A DNA stretch of 64,000 nt from Opitutaceae bacterium (GTDB lineage: Bacteria; Verrucomicrobiota; Verrucomicrobiia; Opitutales; Opitutaceae): positions 41,470 through 105,469 of the forward strand of contig JANQSC010000048.1 in NCBI GenBank assembly GCA_028284235.1, in the 5' to 3' direction. Positions 1-8,505 of the stretch are shown in pieces. The notes under the pieces are model-generated. The model worked only from the letters and a program-made list of their open reading frames with translations, did no database searches and was not told the origin of the DNA. A program made the position numbers and the translations under genes. Numbering within the stretch: position 1 is the stretch's first letter; each line of letters opens with the position of its first letter.

Positions 1-224
1 TTCTCCGCGACGGGGTGGATATCTACCAGACGTACTACACGGGTCATCGTGGCATGGAGCAGTTGGGCAGTAACTTCTCGTATTTGGATCTCGCCCCGTT
101 CGGACGGCAGGAGGCGTGGGAGGATTCTCCCGCGGGTTGGCCGCAATCCGCTCCTTACGAGTGGTGGCGGCATCACGATCGTTACGAGGCGAACGAGGGA
201 AACTGTAGCGAGCGCGATGGGTAA
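1..224 (+). CDS. DUF899 (thioredoxin-like) protein, C-terminal fragment
   Basis: The reading frame is open from the left edge of the window, so only the last ~74 codons are present and no start can be assigned. The segment VFHTY-like IYQTYYTGHRGMEQL, then YLDLAPFGRQEAWED and a final WWRHHDRY, is the characteristic C-terminal pattern of the DUF899 family: cytoplasmic thioredoxin-fold proteins of unknown reaction, common in soil and marine bacteria. Its stop codon lies inside the next small gene (8 bp overlap), so the two are probably cotranscribed and translationally coupled. The active-site part would be left of the window and cannot be judged. Confidence 0.75.
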   Translation, partial: LRDGVDIYQTYYTGHRGMEQLGSNFSYLDLAPFGRQEAWEDSPAGWPQSAPYEWWRHHDRYEANEGNCSERDG

Positions 225-450
225 GGGATGCGATTGCGGATCCAGGGCGCTCGCGCTGAGCGCTGGAACGAGCGGCTTAGGAGCGGGCGCGTTGTTTCTT
301 CTCGCTCCGAAGTGCCCGATGTGTATCGCGGCCCATATTTTTTTGTGGACCGGTATCGGTGTACCCGTCCATTGGGTGGGAGCCGTGAAGTATTGCCTGC
401 TCGCGGCGTGCGTCGTATTGATCGGGCTGATTGCGCGGCGTCGCGGGTGA
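217..450 (+). CDS. small CPMC-motif membrane protein (77 aa)
   Basis: The start ATG at 217 overlaps the stop of the DUF899 gene. The protein begins MGKGCDCGS, has a first hydrophobic segment around residues 12-28 containing APKCPMC, a second around 30-45, and a third near 52-72 ending in IARRRG. The paired cysteines (CDC near the N-terminus, CPMC at the end of the first membrane segment) resemble the metal- or thiol-handling cysteines of small MerC/MerT-like membrane proteins, but I do not recognise a defined family. A longer frame extends upstream to 49, but that part lies inside the DUF899 gene and is probably not translated. Function unknown; a redox or metal role with its DUF899 neighbour is inference. 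Confidence 0.6.
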   Translation: MGKGCDCGSRALALSAGTSGLGAGALFLLAPKCPMCIAAHIFLWTGIGVPVHWVGAVKYCLLAACVVLIGLIARRRG

Positions 451-463
451 CTGCTGGTATCTG

Positions 464-1411
464 CTAGCCTGTTTCCGGCATGAATGTCGGCATGACAACA
501 CCGTTGATTCGTGGCGGTTCTCCTGTGGTTTGGGCGACGTGGAGCTCGCAATTGCGGGCGCCTAGGGTGTAGAGGGATTGAACCAGCTCGCGGTTGTCGG
601 ACGGGACAAGGAAAACCGGGCTTCGTCCTCGGTGCTGGTTGAGCTCCCTCAGTATCAGTTGCTTGGCGACCGAGGCGTTGGTCGCGATACCGGGACCGAG
701 CAGGTTGCTTCCCGGATGGTTGATGGATGCGAGGGCGCCGACGATTTTTCCGGTATTGTCGACGGCTACGGACAGGCTCCAGATTCCGTCTGGGTTCTCC
801 GCGAAGCGCCGCCAGTCCTTTTGGCGCGAGGTTTGCCAGATCTTCTTTTCTAGTCGGTCAATGGTCTCGACGTCCGTTGGGACGCCGGCCCGTGTTTGAA
901 TTCCCGGAATTGGATCTTCGGGTATGCCTGAATCCGGTACCGAGAGAATCATGTCCTGGAAAAACGCGTACGGAGCGAAACCTTGTTTGGTGTAGAGGGA
1001 AAAGGAGTCGAGGTTGAATGCGCTGGAGACCAGGCGGAGCGGCAGGGAACGCTCGACCGAAAGCGCAATGATCTTCGCGAGTAGCGCTTTCGCGACCCCT
1101 TTTACGCCGCATTGGGGGTCAGCGTTCATGATGCCGAGCGACATGTGTGTTTTGCGTTCGCGGTAGAAGCAGGAGCCGATGATTGACTCGTCCGCTTGGG
1201 AAACGGCTACCAGGCAGTTTCCGGGGTCGAGCGACTCGTAGACGTCGGTGAACACGAGGCAGTCTTCGGGGGCGCCGGAGAAGATTTTTCCGAAACCTCT
1301 TGATTCGTACCAGTGGTTGGTGGAATCGAATATGAGACGCGCGACCTGCGGGGCCTCGTTGGGAGACATGGGGCGAAGCGTGAAAAGCGGGGGCGTGTGA
1401 TCGGGGGACAT
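464..1411 (-). CDS. tandem GNAT-family N-acetyltransferase
   Basis: A predicted 315-residue cytoplasmic protein starting at MSPDHTPPLFTLRPM; an in-frame ATG 39 bp upstream (1450) is possible but the sequence before MSPDH does not look like GNAT. The first half (to about residue 165) carries a GNAT acetyl-CoA fold with GVKGVAKALLAKI (motif A-like, degenerate) and SLYTKQGFAPYAFFQDM (motif B). The second half, from IQTRAGVPTDVETIDRL, looks like another, more degenerate GNAT unit ending in YTLGARNCELHVAQ. The acyl acceptor cannot be told from sequence. It converges on the small membrane gene at 217-450 and is divergent from the SGNH gene at 1600. Confidence 0.75.
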   Translation of the reverse strand: MSPDHTPPLFTLRPMSPNEAPQVARLIFDSTNHWYESRGFGKIFSGAPEDCLVFTDVYESLDPGNCLVAVSQADESIIGSCFYRERKTHMSLGIMNADPQCGVKGVAKALLAKIIALSVERSLPLRLVSSAFNLDSFSLYTKQGFAPYAFFQDMILSVPDSGIPEDPIPGIQTRAGVPTDVETIDRLEKKIWQTSRQKDWRRFAENPDGIWSLSVAVDNTGKIVGALASINHPGSNLLGPGIATNASVAKQLILRELNQHRGRSPVFLVPSDNRELVQSLYTLGARNCELHVAQTTGEPPRINGVVMPTFMPETG

Positions 1412-1599
1412 CGGCAAAGAGTAGCACAGAGCGATTGCGGGCGTTTTCAACGGTAAATTGAAACAGTGACTTCTTCGAAATCAGATTCCGTCCCGCCAAG
1501 CCGGTCGGAAACAGGATCCCGACCCGTCGTTGACGGGACGGGAGCAGGATTTGAAGGGGTGTTGTTGACCGCGCCCGATTGGAGTGTTTTAAGTTTCGG

Positions 1600-2370
1600 A
1601 TGATTAAAATCCTATCTAAACTCTTGTTGTGTATTCTCGTTTCGATTTCTAGTTGCCTCGGAGGCTCTGCGGAAGATGCCTGGTTTGAGATCGCTTTGAG
1701 AAAGAAGGCGGACAAAAACAATGACGCCTTCGCCTTTGTGGAAAACAATCCGGCCTTGCCCAATGTACTGATCTACGGGGACTCGATTTCCATAGGCTAC
1801 ACGCCGGTGGTGCGAGAAGCGTTAAGCGGTAAAGCGAATGTCTATCGACTGCATGTCAATGGCGGGGACTCGTCTTCGTTTGTCGCGAAGATGGACAAGC
1901 TGCACGAGACAATGAGGGACCCAAAGCTGGACGCGCCGTGGAAGCACGAGTGGGACCTGATTCAGGTTAATGTTGGGCTTCACGATTTGAAATACGTAGT
2001 TGATGGCTCCAAGCTCGATAAGGAGAATGGAACACAAGTGTCTACGTTGAGTGAATACAAGATGAACCTGAAATCGATCGTAGCGTATCTAAAAACGAAT
2101 CACCCCAAGGCGAAACTGGTGTTCGCTCTGACGACGCCGGTTCCAGAAGGGGCCAACGGAAGGTATGCGGGCGATGCTCGAAAGTATAACGAAGCGGCTT
2201 TGACGGTTTTGAAGGCGTATCCGGAGATCGCGATCAACGATCTTTACACGTTCACTAAACCGAATCACGAGCAATGGTGGTCCAGGCCAGGAAATGTGCA
2301 TTACAATAAGGCTGGGATCCAGGCTCAGGGCGAAGAGGTGGCTCGGGTAATCGAAGCGAACCTACGTTAG
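1600..2370 (+). CDS. secreted SGNH/GDSL-type hydrolase
   Basis: The first ATG of the frame is 1600 (the frame extends to a TTG at 1579). The 256-residue product starts with a hydrophobic signal, residues 3-18, followed by SISSC, which fits a lipobox (Cys19), so it may be an outer-membrane or periplasmic lipoprotein. VLIYGDSISIGY carries the GDS nucleophile (Ser62), VNVGLHDL sits in the block III position, and PGNVHYNKAG near the C-terminus supplies the catalytic His. The usual Asp of the DxxH block is not present here (GNVH), which is seen in some family members. Family members are esterases that remove acyl groups from sugars or lipids; the substrate is not predictable. Sulfatase 1 follows on the same strand. 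Confidence 0.8.
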   Translation: MIKILSKLLLCILVSISSCLGGSAEDAWFEIALRKKADKNNDAFAFVENNPALPNVLIYGDSISIGYTPVVREALSGKANVYRLHVNGGDSSSFVAKMDKLHETMRDPKLDAPWKHEWDLIQVNVGLHDLKYVVDGSKLDKENGTQVSTLSEYKMNLKSIVAYLKTNHPKAKLVFALTTPVPEGANGRYAGDARKYNEAALTVLKAYPEIAINDLYTFTKPNHEQWWSRPGNVHYNKAGIQAQGEEVARVIEANLR

Positions 2371-2394
2371 CTTTTTATTTTTTGAACAGGATAC

Positions 2395-2414
2395 GCTCCC
2401 CGATAGCGGGGAGC
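2395..2414. repeat. perfect 8-bp stem hairpin in an intergenic GAACAGGAT context
   Basis: GCTCCCCG and CGGGGAGC flank a 4-nt loop between the SGNH gene and sulfatase 1. There is no T-run behind it, so a simple intrinsic terminator is not supported. The preceding GAACAGGATACGC resembles motifs in the element at 47612-47742. Confidence 0.45.
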
Positions 2415-2543
2415 CACTTGATGGCTCTGGCGAGCCAACTTGATTTAGATCGAATTTGTGGAATCAAGTAACTATTCCAGGCCGTAGCGGTGTATTGGTT
2501 CAATCTACTTGTCGAAATTCCGAGGAAAACTGTAACTTACACT

Positions 2544-4415
2544 ATGCATCTGAACTCTATCTGCTCGCTCTTCCTGTTCACCCTAGTTTCATCCGCGTCC
2601 TCGCTCGCTGCGGATCGTCCCAACGTCCTCTGGATATTCGCGGAAGACACGTCTCCTTGGATGGGTTGCTATGGCGACGAGGTAAACGCCGGGCAGACGC
2701 CTCACATCGATTCGCTGGCGGCAGAAGGGGTCATGTTCGCCCGCGCGTACGTGCCGGCTCCGGTCTGTTCGGCGTGTCGTTCCGCGGTGATGACGGGCCA
2801 GAACCAGATCCGGTTTGGCGCTCACGAGCATCGGTCGTCTCGCGGTCCTCGAAAGATCCAGTTTCCGAGCGACTTGAAACTGCTTCCGCAGATCATGAAA
2901 GAGAGCGGCTACTTCACATTCAACTTGGGAAAGACCGACTATAATTTCATTTGGGACCAGAAGGCGACTTACTCGCTGGAGCAGAAATCTCGGGAGCCCG
3001 TGCCTTGGGACAAGCTAAAAGGCAACCAGCCCTTTTTCGGCCAAATTCAAACCGCGGGTGGCAAGAACAATGTGTCCAAATTTCCTGCCGATCGAAAAAC
3101 CGATCCCGCGTCCGTGACCGTGCCGGCGGACTACCCGCAGGACCAGCTCCATCGCGAAGTCGTAGCAGAGCACTACGATTCCATTCGCAAAGACGACGAC
3201 TTCATTGGCGATGTGCTCGCAGGACTGAAAGCGAACGGACTGTGGGAAAACACGGTCGTGGTCTATGTTTCGGATCACGGGGCGAACCACTTGCTGCGTC
3301 ACAAGCAAATGCCGACCGAAGGCGGACTGCATGTACCGTTTGTCGTTCGGGGCCCGGAGGGAGTTGTACCCAAATCGCAAGTACGCGATGATCTCGTTGA
3401 TATTCTGGATCTGACCGCCACCACTTTGGCGTGGGCGGGAATCGAGTTGCCGAGCTGGTACGAAGGGCAGGACTTGTTTGGGCCGGACTTCGCCCCGAGA
3501 GAGTTTGTTGCTTCGGCCAAAGATAGACTGGACCACACCATTGATCGGGTCCGCACAGTGCGAACCGACCGGTTTCGCTACACCCGGAACTACAAACTGG
3601 ATCGTGTGCTCCTGCAGCCGCAGTACCGGGACGGGAATGCGTACACGAAGTTCATGCATGATGCCTACGCGGCGGGAACGCTTTCACCGAAGTTGACGGA
3701 GATCTATTTCGGCGAACGGCGTCCGGAGGAATTATACGACGTGGAGCGAGACCCGCATCAGATCAACAATCTCGTTGACCATCCGGCCTATGCAGGCGTG
3801 CTGGATCGCCATCGGGCGCTTTTAGACGATTGGCTGTCCAAGGGGGATGCCGGCGCCTACGAGGAGCCGGCCTCGGAGATCGCGTATCAGGCCGATGGCC
3901 CTGCCAAGTGGAAGAAAGTGAATCCTGAGTACGAGTCTATACGCGAAGATAGCGATGGAGACGGCTTGTCCGACGAGTTCGAGGGCTACATGGGCCGGGA
4001 CGCGAAGGATGGAAAACTGCTCTTCACGTTCGACAGTGGCGGCTGGCAAACCGAAGGCTGGCTAGCCAATCCGGGTTTGTCCAATATTGCTGGATACCAA
4101 GGCTATCTTGATTTCGATCTCCCTTCGGGAGAGGGATCCATTGTGCGAAGCGGTCTGAGCGCCGATTTGGCCACTCAAGGAGGCTCGCTGTCGGTAGCGA
4201 TGCGGGTGACCGAGCCGACGTTGGTGTGGCTGTCCTTGAATTATGGAAACGGGGTCACGGAGCGATTGGCAGGTCCGGTGACGGCCGTGCCTTCGCGCAG
4301 TTTCGAGACATCGTCCTTCCGCATTCCCGAGTCGGGTAAGGTAGCGGCCTTGCGGATCGATTTCAAAGGGACGCCCGGGACTTTCATCGAGATCGATTCA
4401 ATACAGTCGAACTGA
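2544..4415 (+). CDS. sulfatase 1 with C-terminal calcium-loop/beta domain
   Basis: Type I sulfatase of 623 residues that hydrolyses sulfate esters, most likely on a polysaccharide, outside the cytoplasm. The start at ATG 2544 gives a clean signal peptide (MHLNSICSLFLFTL to about residue 22); the frame could start 54 bp earlier. The formylglycine site is PVCSACRS (Cys75, Arg79): a C-x-A-x-R version of the usual C-x-P-x-R. N-terminal metal ligands are in IFAEDTSPWM and the YVSDHG segment is present. After the sulfatase fold, EDSDGDGLSDEFE is a thrombospondin-type-3-like calcium loop, followed by about 140 residues (from KLLFTFDSGGW) that look like a beta-sandwich of unknown role. It is a paralogue of sulfatase 6 (30880-32343): both share GAHEH, YFTFNxGK and PFFGQIQ segments. 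Confidence 0.9.
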   Translation: MHLNSICSLFLFTLVSSASSLAADRPNVLWIFAEDTSPWMGCYGDEVNAGQTPHIDSLAAEGVMFARAYVPAPVCSACRSAVMTGQNQIRFGAHEHRSSRGPRKIQFPSDLKLLPQIMKESGYFTFNLGKTDYNFIWDQKATYSLEQKSREPVPWDKLKGNQPFFGQIQTAGGKNNVSKFPADRKTDPASVTVPADYPQDQLHREVVAEHYDSIRKDDDFIGDVLAGLKANGLWENTVVVYVSDHGANHLLRHKQMPTEGGLHVPFVVRGPEGVVPKSQVRDDLVDILDLTATTLAWAGIELPSWYEGQDLFGPDFAPREFVASAKDRLDHTIDRVRTVRTDRFRYTRNYKLDRVLLQPQYRDGNAYTKFMHDAYAAGTLSPKLTEIYFGERRPEELYDVERDPHQINNLVDHPAYAGVLDRHRALLDDWLSKGDAGAYEEPASEIAYQADGPAKWKKVNPEYESIREDSDGDGLSDEFEGYMGRDAKDGKLLFTFDSGGWQTEGWLANPGLSNIAGYQGYLDFDLPSGEGSIVRSGLSADLATQGGSLSVAMRVTEPTLVWLSLNYGNGVTERLAGPVTAVPSRSFETSSFRIPESGKVAALRIDFKGTPGTFIEIDSIQSN

Positions 4416-4489
4416 GTCCAATTGGGACGCAGCGTTCGTGCAGAGGCTGAGCCGTTTCGGAAAAGTATCCAGCGACTGGAAACGTCGAT

Positions 4490-5368
4490 CTACAGCGTCG
4501 CCAAGTGCTGGATACTTTGCTGAATGCTCTTTACGGGATTGGGCGAGTGGTCTTGCTCGACGTGGCAATGGGCGACGCCTGCTTTGTTGGCTGCTTGGAT
4601 GATCGGCTCCATGGGGATCATGCCGTCGCCGAGCTCCTGGAAGGCGTCTTTGGAAAGCTGGCCGAATTCGGGAAGGGTTAGTCCTTTCTTGAGGTCCTTG
4701 AGGTGGAGTTGCGATACGCGGCCTTTGAGTTGCTTGATCAATGAAACCGGGTCTTGGCCGCCGACTACCACCCAGAATACGTCCACTTCAAACTGCATTT
4801 CGGGAGCGAATTCGTCGATCATTACCTGGAAGCCGGTTTTGCCGCCTTTCAGAGGCTCGAATTCGAAGGCGTGATTGTGGTAGGCGAGTTGGATCCCTGC
4901 CGTTTTCGCTTTCTCCGCGGCGCGGTTGAAGTTCTCCGAGAGGCGCTGGTAGGCGTCGACTCCGCCGCGTTCGTGATTATGCAGATAGGGAACAACTAAA
5001 TGGGAAAGGCCGTTTTTCCGGGCGTTTTCGAGAATGCTCTCGAACGCGGGAACGCCTTCTTTCGTCGGGTTGGTAACCGATTCCCAGGTGAAGTGGGACG
5101 AATTGACGGCGAGCCCATTGTCCTTGGCGGCTTCGATCATCGGGCCGGCATCTGGAAATCCGTAGGCTTCGACCTGCTTGTAGCCGGCGTCGGCGACTGC
5201 CTTGAGCGTCGCGGCGGGATCCTTGGCGATTTCGTTGCGCAAGGTGTAGAGCTGTATGCCAATGTTCTTTCGGTAGCGATTGTTCTTGCCGAGGGCCAGG
5301 GCTTGCAGAGCAGCCGAGCTGGCGAGTGAAGACGCGAGGGCGGTTTTTAGAAATAGTCGTCGTTGCAT
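4490..5368 (-). CDS. secreted sugar-phosphate isomerase/epimerase-like TIM barrel
   Basis: Predicted 292-residue xylose-isomerase-like TIM-barrel protein. It starts with MQRRLFLKTALASS, a twin-arginine-type signal, so it is probably exported folded. NIGIQLYTLRNEI opens the barrel; AYHNHAFEFEP, FEVDVFWV, HLKDLKKG and HCHVEQDH carry the His, Glu and Asp residues expected for the divalent-metal site of this superfamily. Family members isomerise, epimerise or dehydrate sugars; the substrate is not known. It is last in a minus-strand series after the GPH symporter (gap 93 bp) and the LacI regulator, so a shared sugar pathway is likely. Confidence 0.82.
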   Translation of the reverse strand: MQRRLFLKTALASSLASSAALQALALGKNNRYRKNIGIQLYTLRNEIAKDPAATLKAVADAGYKQVEAYGFPDAGPMIEAAKDNGLAVNSSHFTWESVTNPTKEGVPAFESILENARKNGLSHLVVPYLHNHERGGVDAYQRLSENFNRAAEKAKTAGIQLAYHNHAFEFEPLKGGKTGFQVMIDEFAPEMQFEVDVFWVVVGGQDPVSLIKQLKGRVSQLHLKDLKKGLTLPEFGQLSKDAFQELGDGMIPMEPIIQAANKAGVAHCHVEQDHSPNPVKSIQQSIQHLATL

Positions 5369-5461
5369 TGGAAAATGGGGTGGTTTCTAGGACAAAGGCG
5401 TTTCTCGGTCTCATTGGCAAGCGTCTTCCCGCTATTCCATAAGAGGCAGGAATCCGACTGG

Positions 5462-6967
5462 TCACGACGGGTTGTCGGTCGCGGACTCGACTCGACGGGT
5501 TTCGAGTTCCGCCCTCATTTGGGCCGCCATTGTTTTGCCAATCGGATAGCATAGCATGCATGCGGCGCCGAGAAGGAAGAAACCTCCCGAGTAAAGCCCG
5601 ACCATGGCTCGGAGGCCGAAGAGAACGCTGGGCTCCGTCGCGGTATCAGGCGTGTATCCGTAAAACGCGAGCAGCCAACCAGTAATTGCTCCGCCAATAC
5701 CGAGACCACTTTTCAAGGCGAATACGATGGCGGCGAATACGAATCCGGTGGAACGGCGATAGAACTTCCATTCCCCATAGTCGGCTGTGTCGGCGATCAT
5801 CGCCCAAAGCAGGGGAATTGTAGGACCGTAGGCGAGGCTGGTCGCGATCGCGAGCAGGAACATGCTTGGGACGGAGGTGGCGTCCAAAAAGAAAAACAGA
5901 AACTGGAGCAGGGCCGCTGATCCGAGGCCGGTGATAAAGACCGTTTTTTTACCGAAACGGTCGGCCAGTGGTTTGGCTGAGAGTACACCGAGAACGGCGA
6001 CCAGCGCGCTGGTCATATTGAAAAGGCTTAGACTTACTTTTGACGGGTCCGAGCCCGGAGTGAGAATCAGTCCAAACGCGTCGAGGGCGCGAATGTTGAA
6101 TCCTGAGTTTTCCAGATTCGCGACAGAACTGACCAAGCCGATCGAATCGGCCAGGCGTGTCAGCGCGTCGGAGTCGACGTAGTAGGTGAAATAGTAGTAC
6201 ATCGATCCGCCTTTGAGGGCGAGCGTTATGAATACGAACAAAGTCATGGCGAACATTGCCGCCCAAGGCCGATTGGCGAGGAGGTCGGCGCAGTCTCGTT
6301 TAGGATCGGGTCGCTGGCCTTTGGGGGGATGGACGCGTTCTCTGGCGCTGAAAAAAGCGACGACAAAGAACACGACCGCGACGCCGGCGAGCAAGCCGAT
6401 GGTCAAGGACCAGCCTTTCGCATCGTCACCCGAACCCAGTTTCCCGACGAGGGGCAGGGTGAGCCCTTGCACCACGAAGGTGGCGCACATTGCTGCGAAA
6501 AATCTGAATTGGGAAAGGCTGGTGCGTTCGCTCCCATTGCTGGTCATCACGCCGTTGAGGGCGGAATAGGGAGCGTTGTTCATCGTGTAGGTCACCAGGA
6601 GCAAGGTGTAAGTGACTACAGAATACCAGAGTCGGCCGCTTTCGCTCAAATCGCTGGGAACGGTAAACGCCGCCCAGAAGAGTAGAGCGAGTGGAATCGC
6701 CGACCAGATGAGCCAGGGGCGGAATTTCCCCCATCGCGATTGGGTGCGATCGGCGATCATTCCCATGATCGGATCGGTGATTGCGTCGCTGAAACGGAGA
6801 ATGAGCAACATCCATCCAACCGTCGCTGCCCCGAGTCCCATGACATCGGTGTAGAATGCCACTTGAAACACGACCAACATCTGAAAGACGAAATTCGCCC
6901 CTGCGTCGCCCAGACTATAGCCCGCCTTTTCGCGAAACGAGAGAGTGACGTTGGAGGAATCGCTCAT
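5462..6967 (-). CDS. GPH-family sugar:cation symporter (MFS)
   Basis: A 501-residue inner-membrane transporter with about 12 hydrophobic segments. The N-terminal part REKAGYSLGDAGANFVFQ and the loop MIADRTQSRWGKFRPWLIW are hallmarks of the glycoside-pentoside-hexuronide (GPH) symporter family, which imports mono- and disaccharides with H+ or Na+. A second MFS-type repeat loop is seen at LADRFGKKTVFITG. The length is slightly more than typical because of an extended loop between segments 7 and 8 (around ADSIGLVSSVANLENSG). It lies between the LacI regulator and the exported isomerase on the same strand, with a palindromic operator candidate 121-140 bp upstream of its start. Confidence 0.88.
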   Translation of the reverse strand: MSDSSNVTLSFREKAGYSLGDAGANFVFQMLVVFQVAFYTDVMGLGAATVGWMLLILRFSDAITDPIMGMIADRTQSRWGKFRPWLIWSAIPLALLFWAAFTVPSDLSESGRLWYSVVTYTLLLVTYTMNNAPYSALNGVMTSNGSERTSLSQFRFFAAMCATFVVQGLTLPLVGKLGSGDDAKGWSLTIGLLAGVAVVFFVVAFFSARERVHPPKGQRPDPKRDCADLLANRPWAAMFAMTLFVFITLALKGGSMYYYFTYYVDSDALTRLADSIGLVSSVANLENSGFNIRALDAFGLILTPGSDPSKVSLSLFNMTSALVAVLGVLSAKPLADRFGKKTVFITGLGSAALLQFLFFFLDATSVPSMFLLAIATSLAYGPTIPLLWAMIADTADYGEWKFYRRSTGFVFAAIVFALKSGLGIGGAITGWLLAFYGYTPDTATEPSVLFGLRAMVGLYSGGFFLLGAACMLCYPIGKTMAAQMRAELETRRVESATDNPS

Positions 6968-7087
6968 GAAAGAGAGATCCTGCAGGTGTGGCCATGTAGG
7001 GCGACCCTATTCGGACCTGGCTAGGTGGATGATTTCCTTTTGGAGCTCAAGGCGAGTCGGATCTTCTGCGAGAAGGCGGACACGCTT

Positions 7088-7107
7088 CAAATAAGTCGAT
7101 TTATTTG
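7088..7107. promoter_or_regulatory. palindromic operator candidate upstream of the GPH symporter gene
   Basis: CAAATAA and TTATTTG form a perfect 7-bp inverted repeat around a 6-nt centre (GTCGAT). It lies in the 192-bp gap between the end of the LacI gene and the start of the symporter gene. Size and symmetry fit a LacI-family dimer, although classic LacI-family sites usually have a central CG without a wide spacer. Assignment to this LacI protein is inference. Confidence 0.5.
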
Positions 7108-7159
7108 ATGGGGTTTGCGTGTCCGGTAAACTGCTGGCGCGGAGTTCGAATGGCTCGTT

Positions 7160-8212
7160 TTAGCAGGCGCAGGCGCTCTCGCCGACGCGGAGTTTTGGTT
7201 TCATCTTGCGGGACGGCTCGGGCTGCGAGTTTCCGTTGGCGATGAGGTTCATGGCCATTGCGAAGCCGGACTTTCCGATCTCGTAGTGGGGTATTTCCAC
7301 GGTAGCCAATTCAATCCATGCCGCGAGAGACCCGTAGGCTCCATTGTATCCCGCAAGTCGAATGTCGCGCGGGCAGCGCAACTCCTTCTTGTAGAGCCAG
7401 CGCCCGATTTCATTGGCGAGATCGTCGTCGTAGGCGAACAGGGCGTCGCAACTCGAGACAATTTCGTCCCAATCGTCTGGATACACGTGTTCGGATGCGA
7501 CGACCTCCTCGGCCAAAATCGTGCGAATAATGGGTTCGAGCCCCTCCTCTCGCATCGCTTGATGATAGCCCTGGATGCGGTCCGCGGCGCTGTGGTGCAT
7601 TTCATCTAGTGGCGGCATTCTGGGGGTATTGCGCAGGACGAAGCAGATCTTCCGGTTTCCCTGATACGCAAGGTAGCGAGTCATGGCGTAGGCCCCGTAT
7701 GCGTCGTCCACGTAGACGGCGTTCTCGAGATGCTTGTCGTTGAGATAGATGACGGGGAGGTTGTCGTCTTGGATCTTGTCGTGAATAATCGTCGATACCG
7801 GATGGTAACTCCCGATCAAAAGGGCGTCGAGATTGCGCTCGGTTAGAACGGACGGGATGAACTGTTCGAAGTTTTGAACGGTTTCCGGAAGCCGGATGTG
7901 GGTAATGCGATAGCCCGCTTTGTCGGCGGCGTCGTGAACGCCGGCAATCAGCCCCTCTGGCGAGTGGGCTTTCCCCCGTTTGGCCATGAAGAAACCGAGA
8001 TTGTTGAATACTCGGGAGCGGATGGAACGAGCCCCGACGTGGGCTCGGTAGTTGAGCTTTTTCGCTTCCTCGCGCACGCGATTGATTGTCGATTCCGGCA
8101 GTTTGATGTTCGACGCGGGATTGGGGCGAAGCGCGTGCGAAACAGTGGCGGTACTCACGCCAAGAGAATAGGCGATGTCTTTTATGGTAGCAGCTTTCTT
8201 AGTTGGTTTCAT
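7160..8212 (-). CDS. LacI-family transcriptional regulator
   Basis: A 350-residue cytoplasmic DNA-binding protein. Residues 8-60 form the LacI HTH and hinge: ATIKDIAYSLGVSTATVSHAL, then INRVREEAKKLNYRAH. The remainder is a periplasmic-binding-protein-like sensor domain (NNLGFFMAKRG, LIGSYHPV, RIQGYHQAMREEGLEP, FAYDDDLANEIGRWLYKKELRCPRDIRLAGYNGAYG, TVEIPHYEIGKSGFAMAMNLI). The usual GYD in the effector domain appears as GYN. The gene is upstream of the GPH symporter and isomerase on the same strand, so it probably controls sugar uptake in response to a related sugar, perhaps through the palindrome at 7088-7107 and its own upstream sites. Confidence 0.9.
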   Translation of the reverse strand: MKPTKKAATIKDIAYSLGVSTATVSHALRPNPASNIKLPESTINRVREEAKKLNYRAHVGARSIRSRVFNNLGFFMAKRGKAHSPEGLIAGVHDAADKAGYRITHIRLPETVQNFEQFIPSVLTERNLDALLIGSYHPVSTIIHDKIQDDNLPVIYLNDKHLENAVYVDDAYGAYAMTRYLAYQGNRKICFVLRNTPRMPPLDEMHHSAADRIQGYHQAMREEGLEPIIRTILAEEVVASEHVYPDDWDEIVSSCDALFAYDDDLANEIGRWLYKKELRCPRDIRLAGYNGAYGSLAAWIELATVEIPHYEIGKSGFAMAMNLIANGNSQPEPSRKMKPKLRVGESACAC

Positions 8213-8340
8213 GAGTTGGATTGAGAAACCGAAACGACCGTAACAGGATCGCCGCGGATTCAGGGTTTGGATTCACTGGCTTTCTAGCATTTCTCGGCTC
8301 GGTATCAACCCCTCAAAATATCTTCGTCTTTATTTATTAA

Positions 8341-8372
8341 ATACGGCGTATAATTACGTATATCGAATACGT
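8341..8372. promoter_or_regulatory. cluster of ATACG palindromes upstream of the LacI gene
   Basis: Within the AT-rich 293-bp gap 8213-8505, ATACG-G-CGTAT (8341-8351) is followed by ACGTAT-N5-ATACGT (8356-8372), both perfect. They lie 129-160 bp upstream of the LacI-family start codon. This could be an operator/promoter area for the regulator gene. No other gene is seen in this gap. Confidence 0.35.
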
Positions 8373-8505
8373 TTAATCCGTTAGTCTATTCAGGTCAGGC
8401 AAATCTACGCTTACGACGTAGATGGCGGATTGTGAACCGATGTTCATGCGAACGTGGAGAAACGGTAATCTCGAAGCGTTATATGACCGGAAACTGAATG
8501 AGCGT

